From assembly GCA_937958185.1 (NCBI GenBank), contig CALFFN010000005.1, positions 100,765 to 164,764 of the forward strand: a DNA stretch of 64,000 nt, given 5' to 3'. The stretch comes from an uncultured Neglectibacter sp. GTDB taxonomy: Bacteria > Bacillota > Clostridia > Oscillospirales > Acutalibacteraceae. Positions 16,703 to 25,530 of this stretch are shown here, in pieces. Made by a program: the position numbers and the translations under genes. Positions within the stretch are counted from its first letter, which is position 1, and each line of letters opens with the position of its first letter. Under the pieces are notes generated by a model. The model worked only from the letters and a program-made list of their open reading frames with translations, searched no databases and was not told where the DNA came from.

Positions 16703-17524
16703 ATGGCTTTTGAAGGCTGCGGCTTTGCGTTTGACGGCGTTCCCTCCTCGGAATTTGGGCTGGAAATCTATGAATTCGGCTCCAATACTCAGGAGGATTC
16801 CCCCATCGCCTCCACCGGGGAGGTCCTTTCCCAGCAGGTGGAGGGGAAGCCCCGCTCTTATTTATACGGGGTGGCGCAGAACAAGCCGCTGGAATTTAAG
16901 CTGGTGTTCGGCGTGAACCGAAAGTCCATTTCTGCCCACAAGCCGCTGGACAGGTGGGATATCCAGACGGTCACGGCATGGCTCACCGGGCATGACGACG
17001 GCAAGTGGAAGTGGCTGGAAATTGAGCAGGACGATATGGAAACAGTGCGTTACCGCTGCCTGATCTCCGAGCTTACCCCCATTTCCGAGGGGCTGGAAAC
17101 CTGGGCGTTTTCCTGCCGGGTGACCTGCGATTCCCCCTTTGGGTACACCTACCCGGAGCGGTACGTTTACCGCCTGGCGGGGGCGCCGAAGCAGGTGCTG
17201 CTTTTTAACCGCAGCACCTTCCACGGACCGTACTATCCCCGGCTGGAGCTTTCCCTGAAAAGCGGGGACGGCGTTTCCATCGTCAACGAAAGCGACGGCG
17301 GCAGGAAATTCCAGTTCTCCGGGCTTGCGGGCTTTGTTCCCCTGATCCTCACGGTCGATAACGAGAACCAGGTGATCCGGGCGGACAAGCAGCTGCCGAA
17401 ATCCGTTTATTCCTATTTCAATATGAATTTCTTCCGGCTGGTGCGGGGGGATAATTCGCTGGTGATAAACGGGCAGGGCACAGTCAAGTTCATTTGCGAG
17501 TATCCCATGAATGTTGGGGGGTGA
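16703..17524 (+). CDS. Distal tail (Dit-like) protein
   Basis: I choose ATG 16703 with GAAGGTGAT upstream; the frame is open before it without a ribosome site. The 273-residue product starts GFAFDGVPSSEFGLEIYEF and continues with a beta-rich N-terminal ring domain and a C-terminal galectin-like part, as in Siphovirus tail-component (Dit) proteins, which form the hub joining tube and tail tip. In most siphophages Dit precedes Tal; here it follows Tal and the SLH insertion, so the order is unusual. Confidence 0.65.
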   Translation: MAFEGCGFAFDGVPSSEFGLEIYEFGSNTQEDSPIASTGEVLSQQVEGKPRSYLYGVAQNKPLEFKLVFGVNRKSISAHKPLDRWDIQTVTAWLTGHDDGKWKWLEIEQDDMETVRYRCLISELTPISEGLETWAFSCRVTCDSPFGYTYPERYVYRLAGAPKQVLLFNRSTFHGPYYPRLELSLKSGDGVSIVNESDGGRKFQFSGLAGFVPLILTVDNENQVIRADKQLPKSVYSYFNMNFFRLVRGDNSLVINGQGTVKFICEYPMNVGG

Positions 17525-17529
17525 GACAG

Positions 17530-17928
17530 ATGATTAACGAAATCTACAGTATGCCGGAGGTGAAGTTTGTAGCCGGGGAAACGCAGACCTTTGTGTTCCA
17601 CCTCTATTTTGAGGCGACCCGGGACGCGTTCAATGCCAACGGCTGCAAGGTGAACTTTGCCGTGATCGACTACACCAACAAAAGCGGGAAGCCCCTGCTT
17701 TGCAAAAAGTGTAAAATACGGCTGAACAGCGACGGCGTTCCCAATATCGCGGAAGCATACCTCACGCCGGAGGACACGGCGGGGCTGTACGGCAAGTACG
17801 TCTATCAGCTTCAGATCCGGGATATCGACGACGAAGTGGAAATCCCCGGGCAGGGGCTGCTTGTCATCAGCAAGAACATTCACAAAGGCTTTATCTATCA
17901 CACAGGCACGGAAACCGTGTCTCAGTAA
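17530..17928 (+). CDS. Baseplate-type protein, possible BppU-like N-terminal fold
   Basis: The 132-residue product starts at ATG 17530 with GGGGGGTGAG just upstream. It is a compact beta-rich protein (VKFVAGETQTFVFHLYFEAT; GLYGKYVYQLQIRD). The pattern resembles the short N-terminal domain of upper-baseplate proteins that anchors receptor-binding proteins to the tail hub. The resemblance is by eye and weak. It is co-transcribed with the Dit-like gene. Confidence 0.45.
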   Translation: MINEIYSMPEVKFVAGETQTFVFHLYFEATRDAFNANGCKVNFAVIDYTNKSGKPLLCKKCKIRLNSDGVPNIAEAYLTPEDTAGLYGKYVYQLQIRDIDDEVEIPGQGLLVISKNIHKGFIYHTGTETVSQ

Positions 17929-17955
17929 CCACATTTTTGAAAGGATGATTTTTTT

Positions 17956-18387
17956 ATGAACACTACTTACTTTTTGAACCAGATCATGGGCAACGTTTTC
18001 GGCTCCAGGAAAGACCCCGCCCTGCCTGCCAGGTATTACCTGGGTCTCAGCACCACCGCCCCCAATGTGGACGGCACCGGCGTGTCTGAGCCCAGCACCC
18101 CCGGCGACGCATACGCCCGCGTACTGATCGATTGCTTCTCCGAGCCGGTAAACGGCGTGATCAAGAATACGGCGTCTCTCACCTTCCCGGAAAGCATGTA
18201 TCCCTGGAGCACAGCCGCCGCCCCCATCACCCATTATGTGATCTATGACGCCCCGGAGGGCGGAAATCTGCTGGTGTACGATGTGCTGTCCCTGAGCCGC
18301 ATCGTGGAAACTAATACCGTGGTGGCGATCAAGCGGGAAAGCCTGACCATCACCCTGAGCAATCCCACAGAGCCGGCGGGGGAATGA
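17956..18387 (+). CDS. Phage tail-fibre-type protein
   Basis: The 143-residue protein (NTTYFLNQIMGNVFGSRKDP at the start) matches the look of a widespread family of putative tail-fibre proteins that begin with a 'yylGLSttaP' segment, seen here as RYYLGLSTTAPNVDGTG. It is beta-rich throughout. A ribosome site (GAAAGGATG) precedes the ATG. Its place between baseplate and fibre genes fits an adaptor or short fibre. Confidence 0.55.
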   Translation: MNTTYFLNQIMGNVFGSRKDPALPARYYLGLSTTAPNVDGTGVSEPSTPGDAYARVLIDCFSEPVNGVIKNTASLTFPESMYPWSTAAAPITHYVIYDAPEGGNLLVYDVLSLSRIVETNTVVAIKRESLTITLSNPTEPAGE

Positions 18388-18420
18388 AATACTCCGCCCC
18401 AAGGAAGGACGGTGGGGTAA

Positions 18421-19098
18421 TTGAAGCACTTTGACGTTTTTCTGCGCCGGAAGGTCACAGAAACCGACCTGTATATTCAGGAGCTGGTGCAGCGAAAAGA
18501 TTTGGCAGGCAAGGACTATCTGGTTCTTTTTTCGGAGGAGGCCCTTGCCCACCTGGAGAAATATATCGCACCGCAGGCGGTAATGGAGCTGGTGGAGCAG
18601 ATTCTTCCCATGCTGAAAACAGCGTATACAACCGGGAAGGACAAGCTGCTCCTGACAGCGGCGGGCAAGCTCTTTTCCACGGCGTTCGCAGGGGAGATAT
18701 CTGATGAACTGATTCTTGATACGACCAGCGCCGCTGCACGGGATATAAAATACGCAAATGCGGAGGATTCGGCACGCCTTTCCTCCGCTCCCGTAAGGGA
18801 AACGGATACGGTAAAGTACCTGTCTTCCGAAAGCGTTTCCGTCCTCACAGCCGCAATGGACTGCGCGCTGTGGCTGGTTCGCAGGTATGCTTCCGCGCAA
18901 AGCGCCAGCTTTTTGAGCAGCGGTCTGTCAGCGGGAAGTACGGCTTATTCCGGCGGTTTGGACAGAATGAAGCTGTTTACAGAAAATCCAACAAGCCGAT
19001 TGGTGCGGTTCAGAAATCTGGGGGAAACCTTCCCCTTGACGCTGGAATCCATGCAGGACAGAACGCTGGAAGACCTGATTCTGGAAGTTATTGACTAA
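18421..19098 (+). CDS. Tail/fibre-region protein, unknown
   Basis: This begins at TTG 18421 and gives 225 residues. The protein is largely helical in its first half (FDVFLRRKVTETDLYIQELV; LEKYIAPQAVMELVEQIL) and Ser-rich in the middle. No membrane segment or catalytic motif is evident. It overlaps no neighbour and sits directly before the fibre genes. It may be a fibre connector, but I cannot name the family. Confidence 0.45.
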   Translation: MKHFDVFLRRKVTETDLYIQELVQRKDLAGKDYLVLFSEEALAHLEKYIAPQAVMELVEQILPMLKTAYTTGKDKLLLTAAGKLFSTAFAGEISDELILDTTSAAARDIKYANAEDSARLSSAPVRETDTVKYLSSESVSVLTAAMDCALWLVRRYASAQSASFLSSGLSAGSTAYSGGLDRMKLFTENPTSRLVRFRNLGETFPLTLESMQDRTLEDLILEVID

Positions 19099-19114
19099 AG
19101 GGGGGACGGAGAAA

Positions 19115-19861
19115 ATGAGCGAGCATTCGCCAAATTTGAATTTGAACCTGTACAGCGAAGCGGACGTAAAGGAAAAATTCCTCACGTTTTTGGAACAGCT
19201 GGCAGGCTCCGGAGCAGAATCCAACATGATGCTGCTGGATGCGGCAATCAAGGCCGTGCGGGACGCGCTGCCCCAAAAAGCCGATTTGGTTGATGGGAAA
19301 ATCCCTGCCAGTCAGCTTCCGTCCTTTGTGGACGATGTGGTGGAATACAACACAAAGGCGTACTTTCCCATTTTGGGAGAAGCCGGGAAAATCTATGTGG
19401 ACACCTCTACTAACCTGACGTACCGTTGGAGCGGTTCTACCTATGCGGAAATATCCCCCTCACTGGCTCTGGGGGAAACGCAGTCCACGGCTTTTCGAGG
19501 CGATTTGGGAAAAGAAGCCTTTGAACATTCTCAGGAAACGGGGAATCCACATGGCGCTACCGCCGCTGATATCGGCGCGCGGCCCAGCACATGGACACCA
19601 ACCGCGGCAGAGGTGGGGGCGCGGCCGGATGACTGGATGCCAACCGCCTCAGATGTAGGCGCGGATCCTTATGGTTCCGCATCTGCCGTACAGAGTAATT
19701 TGAATAATCATACCGGCAATTCCGCAATCCATATCACAGCATCAGAACGAAGCAGCTGGAACGGGAAGCTGGATGCATCAAAAATTGTAGCCTCTACTAC
19801 TGACTTAACGGCTGGCTCTTCAGCATTGGCCACCGGAACGCTCTATCTTGTCTATGAATGA
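19115..19861 (+). CDS. Tail fibre protein, paralogue 1
   Basis: I choose ATG 19115 behind a purine-rich GGGGGACGGAG. The 248-residue product opens with a helical segment (SPNLNLNLYSEADVKEKF), then a beta domain with GKIYVDTSTNLTYRWSGSTY, then a fibre-shaft-like part with GNPHGATAADIGARP and repeats ending in VGARP/VGAD. It is clearly homologous along its length to the product of 20794-21624, so the fibre gene has been duplicated, with a glycine-rich gene between the copies. It lacks that paralogue's last 40 residues. Confidence 0.72.
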   Translation: MSEHSPNLNLNLYSEADVKEKFLTFLEQLAGSGAESNMMLLDAAIKAVRDALPQKADLVDGKIPASQLPSFVDDVVEYNTKAYFPILGEAGKIYVDTSTNLTYRWSGSTYAEISPSLALGETQSTAFRGDLGKEAFEHSQETGNPHGATAADIGARPSTWTPTAAEVGARPDDWMPTASDVGADPYGSASAVQSNLNNHTGNSAIHITASERSSWNGKLDASKIVASTTDLTAGSSALATGTLYLVYE

Positions 19862-19876
19862 TGAGGAGGGCGATCT

Positions 19877-20770
19877 ATGGCAACGAGATACAACTACACA
19901 GGAGCGGAGCAGACCTTTACAGTAACGCAATCAGGGTATTATACCATTGATGCAGTTGCCGCGGGAGGAAGCGGAGGCAACAAGTATGGGACATCTTATG
20001 CCGCTGCCGGTGGAAAAGGCGCTCGCCTGGTTGGCACCTATGCTCTGAGGAAAGGAGAAATCATCCACATTGTTGTAGGCGGTACAGGCACTTGCGTACA
20101 AGCCACTGCCACGGATGGTTCTTCTGGTGGCGGAGGAGGGTATACCATGGTGATTCGGGAGATTCCCGAAGTGGTTGACAGCCGTTTCCAGTTTACTAAA
20201 AACGGACAGGCCTTTGAGGTGCTGCTTCTTGTTGCAGGCGGAGGCGGCAGTCACGACTGTGCCTATCGAGGCAGTGCTGATACAGGAACAAACGGAAATG
20301 CCAGCGCATACTGGCATCCGGATAACTATATTGCGCCCTCTAACTCAACCTGTGCGGCGACTGGTCACACTTCGGAAGTGCTGTCGGTTCAGCAATATAT
20401 TTCTCAAAACGCTGTTGGCGCAAAGTACACCAGAAACGGCGGGATTGCACAGGGCGGATATGGCGGTGGAGGAGCGGCAGACGATAACCGCTCTTTTGGT
20501 GGAGGTTGGGCTTCTTACACATCTTATACAGCGGGAAGCTGGTCGATAAACCCCTCTGCCACAGGAACTGACGGTTACAACTCTGGAAACGGGTACTGCA
20601 CTTTTACCTTTTTGAGCGCCTTTCATGGAGCTGTTTACTACGGAATATCCTCAAAAGCTCAGAAGGTTAAAAAAGTGTATATCGGTGTTTCAGGGAAAGC
20701 AAGAAAAGTAAAAAAGGTCTACTACGGAGTAGACGGAATTGCACGATGCGTCTATCAAGATGAGTCGTGA
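19877..20770 (+). CDS. Glycine-rich receptor-binding-like tail protein
   Basis: The 297-residue product carries several glycine runs (VAAGGSGG, GGGGGYTM, LLVAGGGGS, GGYGGGGAAD) like phage adhesins whose polyglycine helices form the host-contacting tip. The C-terminus has three related short units (YYGISSKAQKVKK, YIGVSGKARKVKK, YYGVDGIARCVY), a repeat often found at the ends of gut-phage fibre proteins. It lies between two paralogous fibre genes. A receptor-binding role is inferred from composition and position. Confidence 0.6.
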   Translation: MATRYNYTGAEQTFTVTQSGYYTIDAVAAGGSGGNKYGTSYAAAGGKGARLVGTYALRKGEIIHIVVGGTGTCVQATATDGSSGGGGGYTMVIREIPEVVDSRFQFTKNGQAFEVLLLVAGGGGSHDCAYRGSADTGTNGNASAYWHPDNYIAPSNSTCAATGHTSEVLSVQQYISQNAVGAKYTRNGGIAQGGYGGGGAADDNRSFGGGWASYTSYTAGSWSINPSATGTDGYNSGNGYCTFTFLSAFHGAVYYGISSKAQKVKKVYIGVSGKARKVKKVYYGVDGIARCVYQDES

Positions 20771-20793
20771 CGAAATAGGAAGGAGGTTATTGT

Positions 20794-21624
20794 GTGAGTG
20801 AAAAATCTCCGAATATAGATTTGACATTGTATACCAATGCGGACGCGCCAAAGAAATTCGGCGTATGGCTGGAAGAGATGGCAGGGGCGGCTCCCACTTC
20901 AAATATGATGAAAATTGACGCTGCTTTTTCCCAAATAGAATCTGATCTTTCTCTGAAAGCAGATCTTGAGGACGGGAAAATCCCGGCGGGGCAGCTTCCT
21001 GCTTTTGTGGATGATGTTTTGGAGTTTGATTCCGCCGCTCAATTTCCCAACAAGGGAGAATCCGGAAAGATCTATGTAGCCACTTCTACAAACCTGACTT
21101 ATCGGTGGAGCGGAAGTTCCTATGTGGAGATCTCACCCTCGCTCGCGCTGGGAGAGACGTCTGCGACGGCTTATCGCGGCGACAGGGGAAAAATTGCCTA
21201 TGCCCATTCGCAAACAAGTGGAAATCCCCACGGCACGACTGCCGCTCAGGTTGGCGCGCGCCCGGATACTTGGGTGCCAACGCCGGAAGAGGTAGGCGCT
21301 GATCCTGAGGGAAGCGCGGACGCAGTGCAAAGCAATCTGAACACGCACAAGGGAAATTCAACAATACATATCACTTCATCAGAACGCAATGCGTGGAATG
21401 GTAAGTTGAATGCTTCCGAGCGCGGTTTGTCCGGGGGAGTAGCGCCTCTCGATGAGAATGGAAAGGTGCCGAAGCAGTATCTGTACCAGCAGAGCGGCTT
21501 TGTGGCACAGGAGACAGAACCGGACAATACTGGGCTTCTCTGGATCGACACCTCGGTAGCGAACGGGGTGATCAAGTATTTTAACGGCACGGATTGGGTC
21601 GCGGTATCCGGTGTGTGGTCATAA
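20794..21624 (+). CDS. Tail fibre protein, paralogue 2
   Basis: It starts at GTG 20794, with AGGAGG at ideal spacing, and yields 276 residues. The sequence parallels paralogue 1: SPNIDLTLYTNADAPKKFG at the start, GKIYVATSTNLTYRWSGS in the middle, GNPHGTTAAQVGARP in the shaft. It then adds a C-terminal module with ENGKVPKQYLYQ and ETEPDNTGLLWIDTSV, a fold common at the end of phage fibres. The longer C-terminus suggests this copy is the complete fibre. Confidence 0.7.
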   Translation: MSEKSPNIDLTLYTNADAPKKFGVWLEEMAGAAPTSNMMKIDAAFSQIESDLSLKADLEDGKIPAGQLPAFVDDVLEFDSAAQFPNKGESGKIYVATSTNLTYRWSGSSYVEISPSLALGETSATAYRGDRGKIAYAHSQTSGNPHGTTAAQVGARPDTWVPTPEEVGADPEGSADAVQSNLNTHKGNSTIHITSSERNAWNGKLNASERGLSGGVAPLDENGKVPKQYLYQQSGFVAQETEPDNTGLLWIDTSVANGVIKYFNGTDWVAVSGVWS

Positions 21625-21682
21625 GTGTAATTTTTTGACGCAGAAGCGATAGCTTTTCGATTTTGCGGGAAAGGAAAGAACC

Positions 21683-22033
21683 ATGAAACAGATGACAGCA
21701 AAATTTACATTGGCAGACGGCTCTGTACTTGAGATTGGAAGCCAGAAGGTGGAAAACCTTCAGATAAACTACACTGAGGGGGAAGGAATGCAATCTCTCT
21801 CTTTGATGAATTACCCCAAAGACGGAAATGGTTTTGTATTGAAGGATATGGCGGGACGGCTGATTTTGGCAAATGAGCAGGTCCTCAGAGTTCAGCTTCT
21901 GCTGGAGGATTCCCTGGTGTCGGAAATCACTGAGCTCCCCCTCAGCGTTCAGTATAATGTAAACTATGGCCCTTCCTCCTTGATGGAAACGATCCGTGTC
22001 ATGACGGTGGAGAAAGGCGATAGCGAATCATGA
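21683..22033 (+). CDS. Small beta-rich protein heading the radical SAM cassette
   Basis: The 116-residue product starts after GGAAAGGAAAG and overlaps the next gene by an ATGA, so it is translationally coupled to the repeat protein. The sequence is predicted to be all beta (AKFTLADGSVLEIGSQKVEN; VQLLLEDSLVSEITELPLSV) with no Cys and no signal peptide. I do not recognise a family. It may be an adaptor to the tail or a chaperone for the repeat protein. Confidence 0.5.
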   Translation: MKQMTAKFTLADGSVLEIGSQKVENLQINYTEGEGMQSLSLMNYPKDGNGFVLKDMAGRLILANEQVLRVQLLLEDSLVSEITELPLSVQYNVNYGPSSLMETIRVMTVEKGDSES

Positions 22034-22791
22034 GCACAGAGAGAGAGCCATACAGGGCTTCCGACATAAACGGACTGTACAGTGAGCTGAACGAGGTGCG
22101 CTCCTCTCATGGCTTGGCGGTTTTTTCAGCTCTGACCGCAGCAGGAGAACTTGCCGCTTCTTCTACAGCACAGGAGTTGAAGTCTAAGCTGGAGCAAACC
22201 TCCTTGGAATCCAATTTTCTTTCCACATCTGACTTTCCGTTGGGAGAGATCGATCCTGGAGATGTTATGAAGCAGACGGTCGTGTCACTTGCCGCGCAAG
22301 CCATTGAAACGATGAAAGCGGCCTGTACGAACTATGCCAATAAAACTTCGGACCGCCTTTCTCACAACACGGATCGCAGCGGAAACAATGCAAATTATTC
22401 CACAAACAAGAGCAGTGTTTCCACCAGCTATGCCAATTACTCCGGAGATAATTCCAACTATGCCAATAAATCCTCCAACCGCACCTCCTACAACGGGAAC
22501 AACTACAGTCCGGGCGGAAATTCGGGAGTAAACAGCAATTATGCCAACAATTCCGGTTCTGTTTGCGGTCATAATACCTGCAATGCCAACTATATGAACT
22601 ATGCGGCCAACAAAAGCGGTAACAACGGCAATTATGCCAATTACAGCGACAAGACTTCTCACAATGGAAATCAGGTAAACTGCAGTGGAAATTGCTCCTC
22701 CAATTATTCCGGTAACCGGGGGAACAAGGCCAATTACACAGATTGCAGTAACTATACAAACAAATCGGACGTGCCAGGCGTTATAAAATAG
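22030..22791 (+). CDS. Asn/Ser/Tyr-rich repeat protein, probable radical SAM substrate
   Basis: The 253-residue protein has two parts. Residues 1-100 form an ordinary, partly helical domain. Residues 101 to about 247 are low-complexity, with roughly a quarter Asn plus many Ser, Tyr, Gly and Thr, almost no hydrophobic residues, and an approximate seven-residue period (NYANKTS, NYSTNKS, NYSGDNS, NYANKSS). Cysteines are scarce in the first repeats and cluster later (CGHNTC, CSGNC, TDCSN). The next two genes encode radical SAM enzymes with near-zero spacing, as in repeat-modification systems such as His-Xaa-Ser (hxsABCD). I infer this is the modified substrate, made as part of the phage tail or lysis region. 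Confidence 0.6.
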   Translation: MSTEREPYRASDINGLYSELNEVRSSHGLAVFSALTAAGELAASSTAQELKSKLEQTSLESNFLSTSDFPLGEIDPGDVMKQTVVSLAAQAIETMKAACTNYANKTSDRLSHNTDRSGNNANYSTNKSSVSTSYANYSGDNSNYANKSSNRTSYNGNNYSPGGNSGVNSNYANNSGSVCGHNTCNANYMNYAANKSGNNGNYANYSDKTSHNGNQVNCSGNCSSNYSGNRGNKANYTDCSNYTNKSDVPGVIK

Positions 22792-22808
22792 AAAGGGGGT
22801 AACACCTT

Positions 22809-24191
22809 ATGAAGTTAAACCACGGCTGCTCTGTCTGCAAGCCGCCGGACCAGCTGGAGCCGTTGCAGGAAATCACTCTTTTTACAACGGCGCTGTGCAA
22901 CTTGAAATGCACCTATTGCTATATCTGCAAGGACAATTCCAATGCTCTGAAAAAAATTGACGAAGATATCCGGCAGGATTGGGAAGCACACAATTACGTT
23001 TCCCGGCTGAGAACAGAGATGCGCCAGGAGGATTTGGATTCCATTCGAAATATCAGCTTATGGGGAGGCGAGCCTCTGATTGGCATACGGAGGTTTTCCG
23101 GACAGTTTGAGGAGTTTTATAAACTGCTCCCCGCTCTGGAACGAATCGACTTCTCTACGAATCTCACACTGCCCAACGCCGTTCCCCTCATACAGGAGCT
23201 GGCAGATACCATCGGCGCGGTGAGCAAAAAGGAAAAATTTTACATCGATGTTCAGATTTCCATTGACGGTCCGGAAGAAATCAACGATCCGAACCGGGGC
23301 GAGGGAACTACCGGAAAAATTCTGGAAAATTATCAAAAGCTGTTGCGGGTAAAATTGCCTCGGAATGTCGGGATCAGAGTTACCACAAAGCCAACGCTTT
23401 CCGTAGATACCATGGATTGGTTTTTGGAGGAAAGCAATGTCAGAAGCTATTTTGCTTTCTTCGATGAAAGCTTTCGGCTGCCCTTTACAGAGGCTGATCC
23501 CGCGATCGAATCTGTCTTTTTGGGAATTCCCAATTATGCCGAACCCTACGGCTATACACAGGCTGACGGAAGGAAGTTCGCCGAGGTTTGCAGAGTTTTT
23601 CAGAAAGTGTCCCACGATCATGATTTTCCTGCCTTTCGCGGCAGGTCGCTGGTGCCTTATGTGGACCGTTACAGTATGGGGGGACAACAGGCGAATTTCC
23701 GTGAATTCTACTGCGGCGGCGGATGTGGTAAGCTGGTATACAGTGCGACATTGACGCCTCACGGGCGGTATTCTGTCTGCCACAGAACGCTTTTTGATTC
23801 TTACGTGGAATACCACAATTCCGCAAGGACGGAAAAGCTGAGCGCCAAGCAGGACTATGTGGATGACGGCTGTAATTTTGGTCTGGAGGACTTCCGCAGA
23901 CACCGAAAATCCATGAATCTGATTTACTTCAATCCAAGCAAGTTGATTTATTCAGACGCAAAAACCATGATAAAGCTGGCTGCCAATTCTGGCGTTATCG
24001 CTTCAAAGTACGGAAACGAGGAGCAGGCTGCCGAAGTGATGGACTTTATGTGCAGACCCGGCATGTGCCTTGCGTCCAACATGGAGCTCTGCCATTCCCT
24101 CTTTGTGCAGCCCTATTGGTGGATCAGGCTGTTTTTGAACGGGGCAATGGACACCATGTTGGAGGAATTAAAGGAGTATGAACATGAATAG
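22809..24191 (+). CDS. Radical SAM/SPASM-like peptide-modifying enzyme 1
   Basis: The 460-residue protein has the radical SAM signature C30-x3-C34-x2-C37 (ALCNLKCTYCY), which binds the [4Fe-4S] cluster that cleaves S-adenosylmethionine. SLWGGEPL follows, matching the 'GGEP' SAM-binding motif. The C-terminal half has a cysteine-rich region (FYCGGGCGKLVYSATLTPHG, then CHRTLFD) like an auxiliary-cluster SPASM or twitch domain, and two extra Cys pairs near the ends (C7xxC10; MCRPGMC). Enzymes of this class modify ribosomally made peptides. It follows the repeat protein by 17 bases (ribosome site AAAGGGGGTAA) and overlaps the next gene. Confidence 0.82.
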   Translation: MKLNHGCSVCKPPDQLEPLQEITLFTTALCNLKCTYCYICKDNSNALKKIDEDIRQDWEAHNYVSRLRTEMRQEDLDSIRNISLWGGEPLIGIRRFSGQFEEFYKLLPALERIDFSTNLTLPNAVPLIQELADTIGAVSKKEKFYIDVQISIDGPEEINDPNRGEGTTGKILENYQKLLRVKLPRNVGIRVTTKPTLSVDTMDWFLEESNVRSYFAFFDESFRLPFTEADPAIESVFLGIPNYAEPYGYTQADGRKFAEVCRVFQKVSHDHDFPAFRGRSLVPYVDRYSMGGQQANFREFYCGGGCGKLVYSATLTPHGRYSVCHRTLFDSYVEYHNSARTEKLSAKQDYVDDGCNFGLEDFRRHRKSMNLIYFNPSKLIYSDAKTMIKLAANSGVIASKYGNEEQAAEVMDFMCRPGMCLASNMELCHSLFVQPYWWIRLFLNGAMDTMLEELKEYEHE

Positions 24192-25530
24192 CACAGACCG
24201 GTTGGAGCGAAATCGAATGCTCTATACCTTGTTTGACCGGCAGTTTTTTCGTAAATGGAACCCGGAGAATAAGCTGGGAACGATAGAACTTATTGTCACG
24301 GCGGATTGCGATATGCAGTGCGAATACTGCTATATTCACCGTTATGGGGACAGGCTTTATCCCAGAGAACTCAGAAACAGCGAGACGATCCTCGATAATC
24401 TGGAAATTCTTTTGAACTGGATTGAAGACAAGCAATATTACATTGAAACACTGGACATTTTCTCGGGGGAATTCTTCGCGGGAGAGCTGGGCTTTCAGGT
24501 GTTGGAAAAAATCTATCAGCATGCGCTGCGCCGGCGGTTTTGCGGCGCCATTGTGATACCCTCAAATTTTTCGTTTGTTGGCAGCGAAAAACGAACAAGC
24601 AGGGTGGAGGAGTATTTCTCCAAATTTGAAAAAATCGGGATATCTATGTTTCTTTCCTGCTCTATTGACGGCAAGGGCGTGGACGACACTGCCAGACAAA
24701 GCCTGAAGGACTACCGTACCGACGAGTATTACGACAAGGTGTTTTCCTTTTCTAAAAAGCACCGGTGCGGTTTTCATCCTATGGTGAGTAAGGAATTTGT
24801 AGCAAACTACAAGGAAAGCTTCGACTGGTGGGTCGAAATGCTGCTGAAGCATTTTGGGGAAGAGGCAAAGTTTTATGTTCCCATGCTGCTGGAGGTACGC
24901 AACGATACGTGGGATACCGCTTCCCTAAGCGATTATTCCGATATGCTGTGGTATATTGCAGAAAGCTCGCTGAAGCATTTCCACAAGGGGGATGTCAAGG
25001 ATTTTATTCATCGCATCTTTCATGTTCCCGGGAAATACGAACATGTGACTATGGGCGATATACTGAAGCTTCCGTTTACCAGTAACCGCTGCACCTGCTC
25101 GATCCAATCCGGCCCGGTAGTGAGGCTGGGCGATTTGGCATTGGTGCCCTGCCACCGAACCATGTACCCGGAATATCATTACGGTCGGCTGGCGGTAGAA
25201 AATGGTAAAATCGTGGGGGTAGAAGAAAAAAATGTCAGCTTGGCAGCCAAAATCTATGCCATGAATCCCAATGTCACACATCCGAAATGCTCTGGGTGCG
25301 CAATCAAGTCGATTTGCCTCAGGGGCTGTCTTGGTTCTCAGCTGGAGGTCAACCGGGAACTGTTCGCGCCTGTGGAAAGCGTGTGCGACCTGATGTATAC
25401 CAAATTTAAGACGCTTCATGAAATCTACGGTTTTTACCATGCTTATCAGATGATTGAAGCGGACCCGGAAATCCCGGCAGAATATAAAAGGCAGGTAAAA
25501 TACATAAAAGGAGTGCTGGAACGCATATGA
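24178..25530 (+). CDS. Radical SAM/SPASM peptide-modifying enzyme 2
   Basis: The 450-residue protein overlaps the previous gene by 14 bases. It has C44-x3-C48-x2-C51 (ADCDMQCEYCY) for the SAM-cleaving cluster. The 'GGEP' loop is diverged to FSGEFFAG. A full SPASM-type C-terminus is visible: CTCSIQSG, CHRTMY, then CSGCAIKSICLRGC, with the CxxCx5CxxxC spacing that binds auxiliary clusters. It is not a recent copy of enzyme 1; the two differ throughout. Two distinct radical SAM proteins next to one repeat protein suggest two chemistries or a heteromeric modifier. Confidence 0.85.
   Translation: MNMNSTDRLERNRMLYTLFDRQFFRKWNPENKLGTIELIVTADCDMQCEYCYIHRYGDRLYPRELRNSETILDNLEILLNWIEDKQYYIETLDIFSGEFFAGELGFQVLEKIYQHALRRRFCGAIVIPSNFSFVGSEKRTSRVEEYFSKFEKIGISMFLSCSIDGKGVDDTARQSLKDYRTDEYYDKVFSFSKKHRCGFHPMVSKEFVANYKESFDWWVEMLLKHFGEEAKFYVPMLLEVRNDTWDTASLSDYSDMLWYIAESSLKHFHKGDVKDFIHRIFHVPGKYEHVTMGDILKLPFTSNRCTCSIQSGPVVRLGDLALVPCHRTMYPEYHYGRLAVENGKIVGVEEKNVSLAAKIYAMNPNVTHPKCSGCAIKSICLRGCLGSQLEVNRELFAPVESVCDLMYTKFKTLHEIYGFYHAYQMIEADPEIPAEYKRQVKYIKGVLERI

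Noticed and set aside
22265..22759. Cys/Trp/Tyr-rich minus-strand open frame
   Set aside because: It mirrors the Asn-repeat gene; the plus-strand frame has the ribosome site, coupling to neighbours and the operon context.
22330..22791. Possible CRISPR-like or minisatellite array
   Set aside because: The similarity is at the protein level with degenerate seven-residue units; DNA repeats are not regular and there are no constant repeats with spacers.
19115..22791. Diversity-generating retroelement at the fibre genes
   Set aside because: No reverse transcriptase gene, no template repeat and no adenine-biased variable repeat was found in the window.
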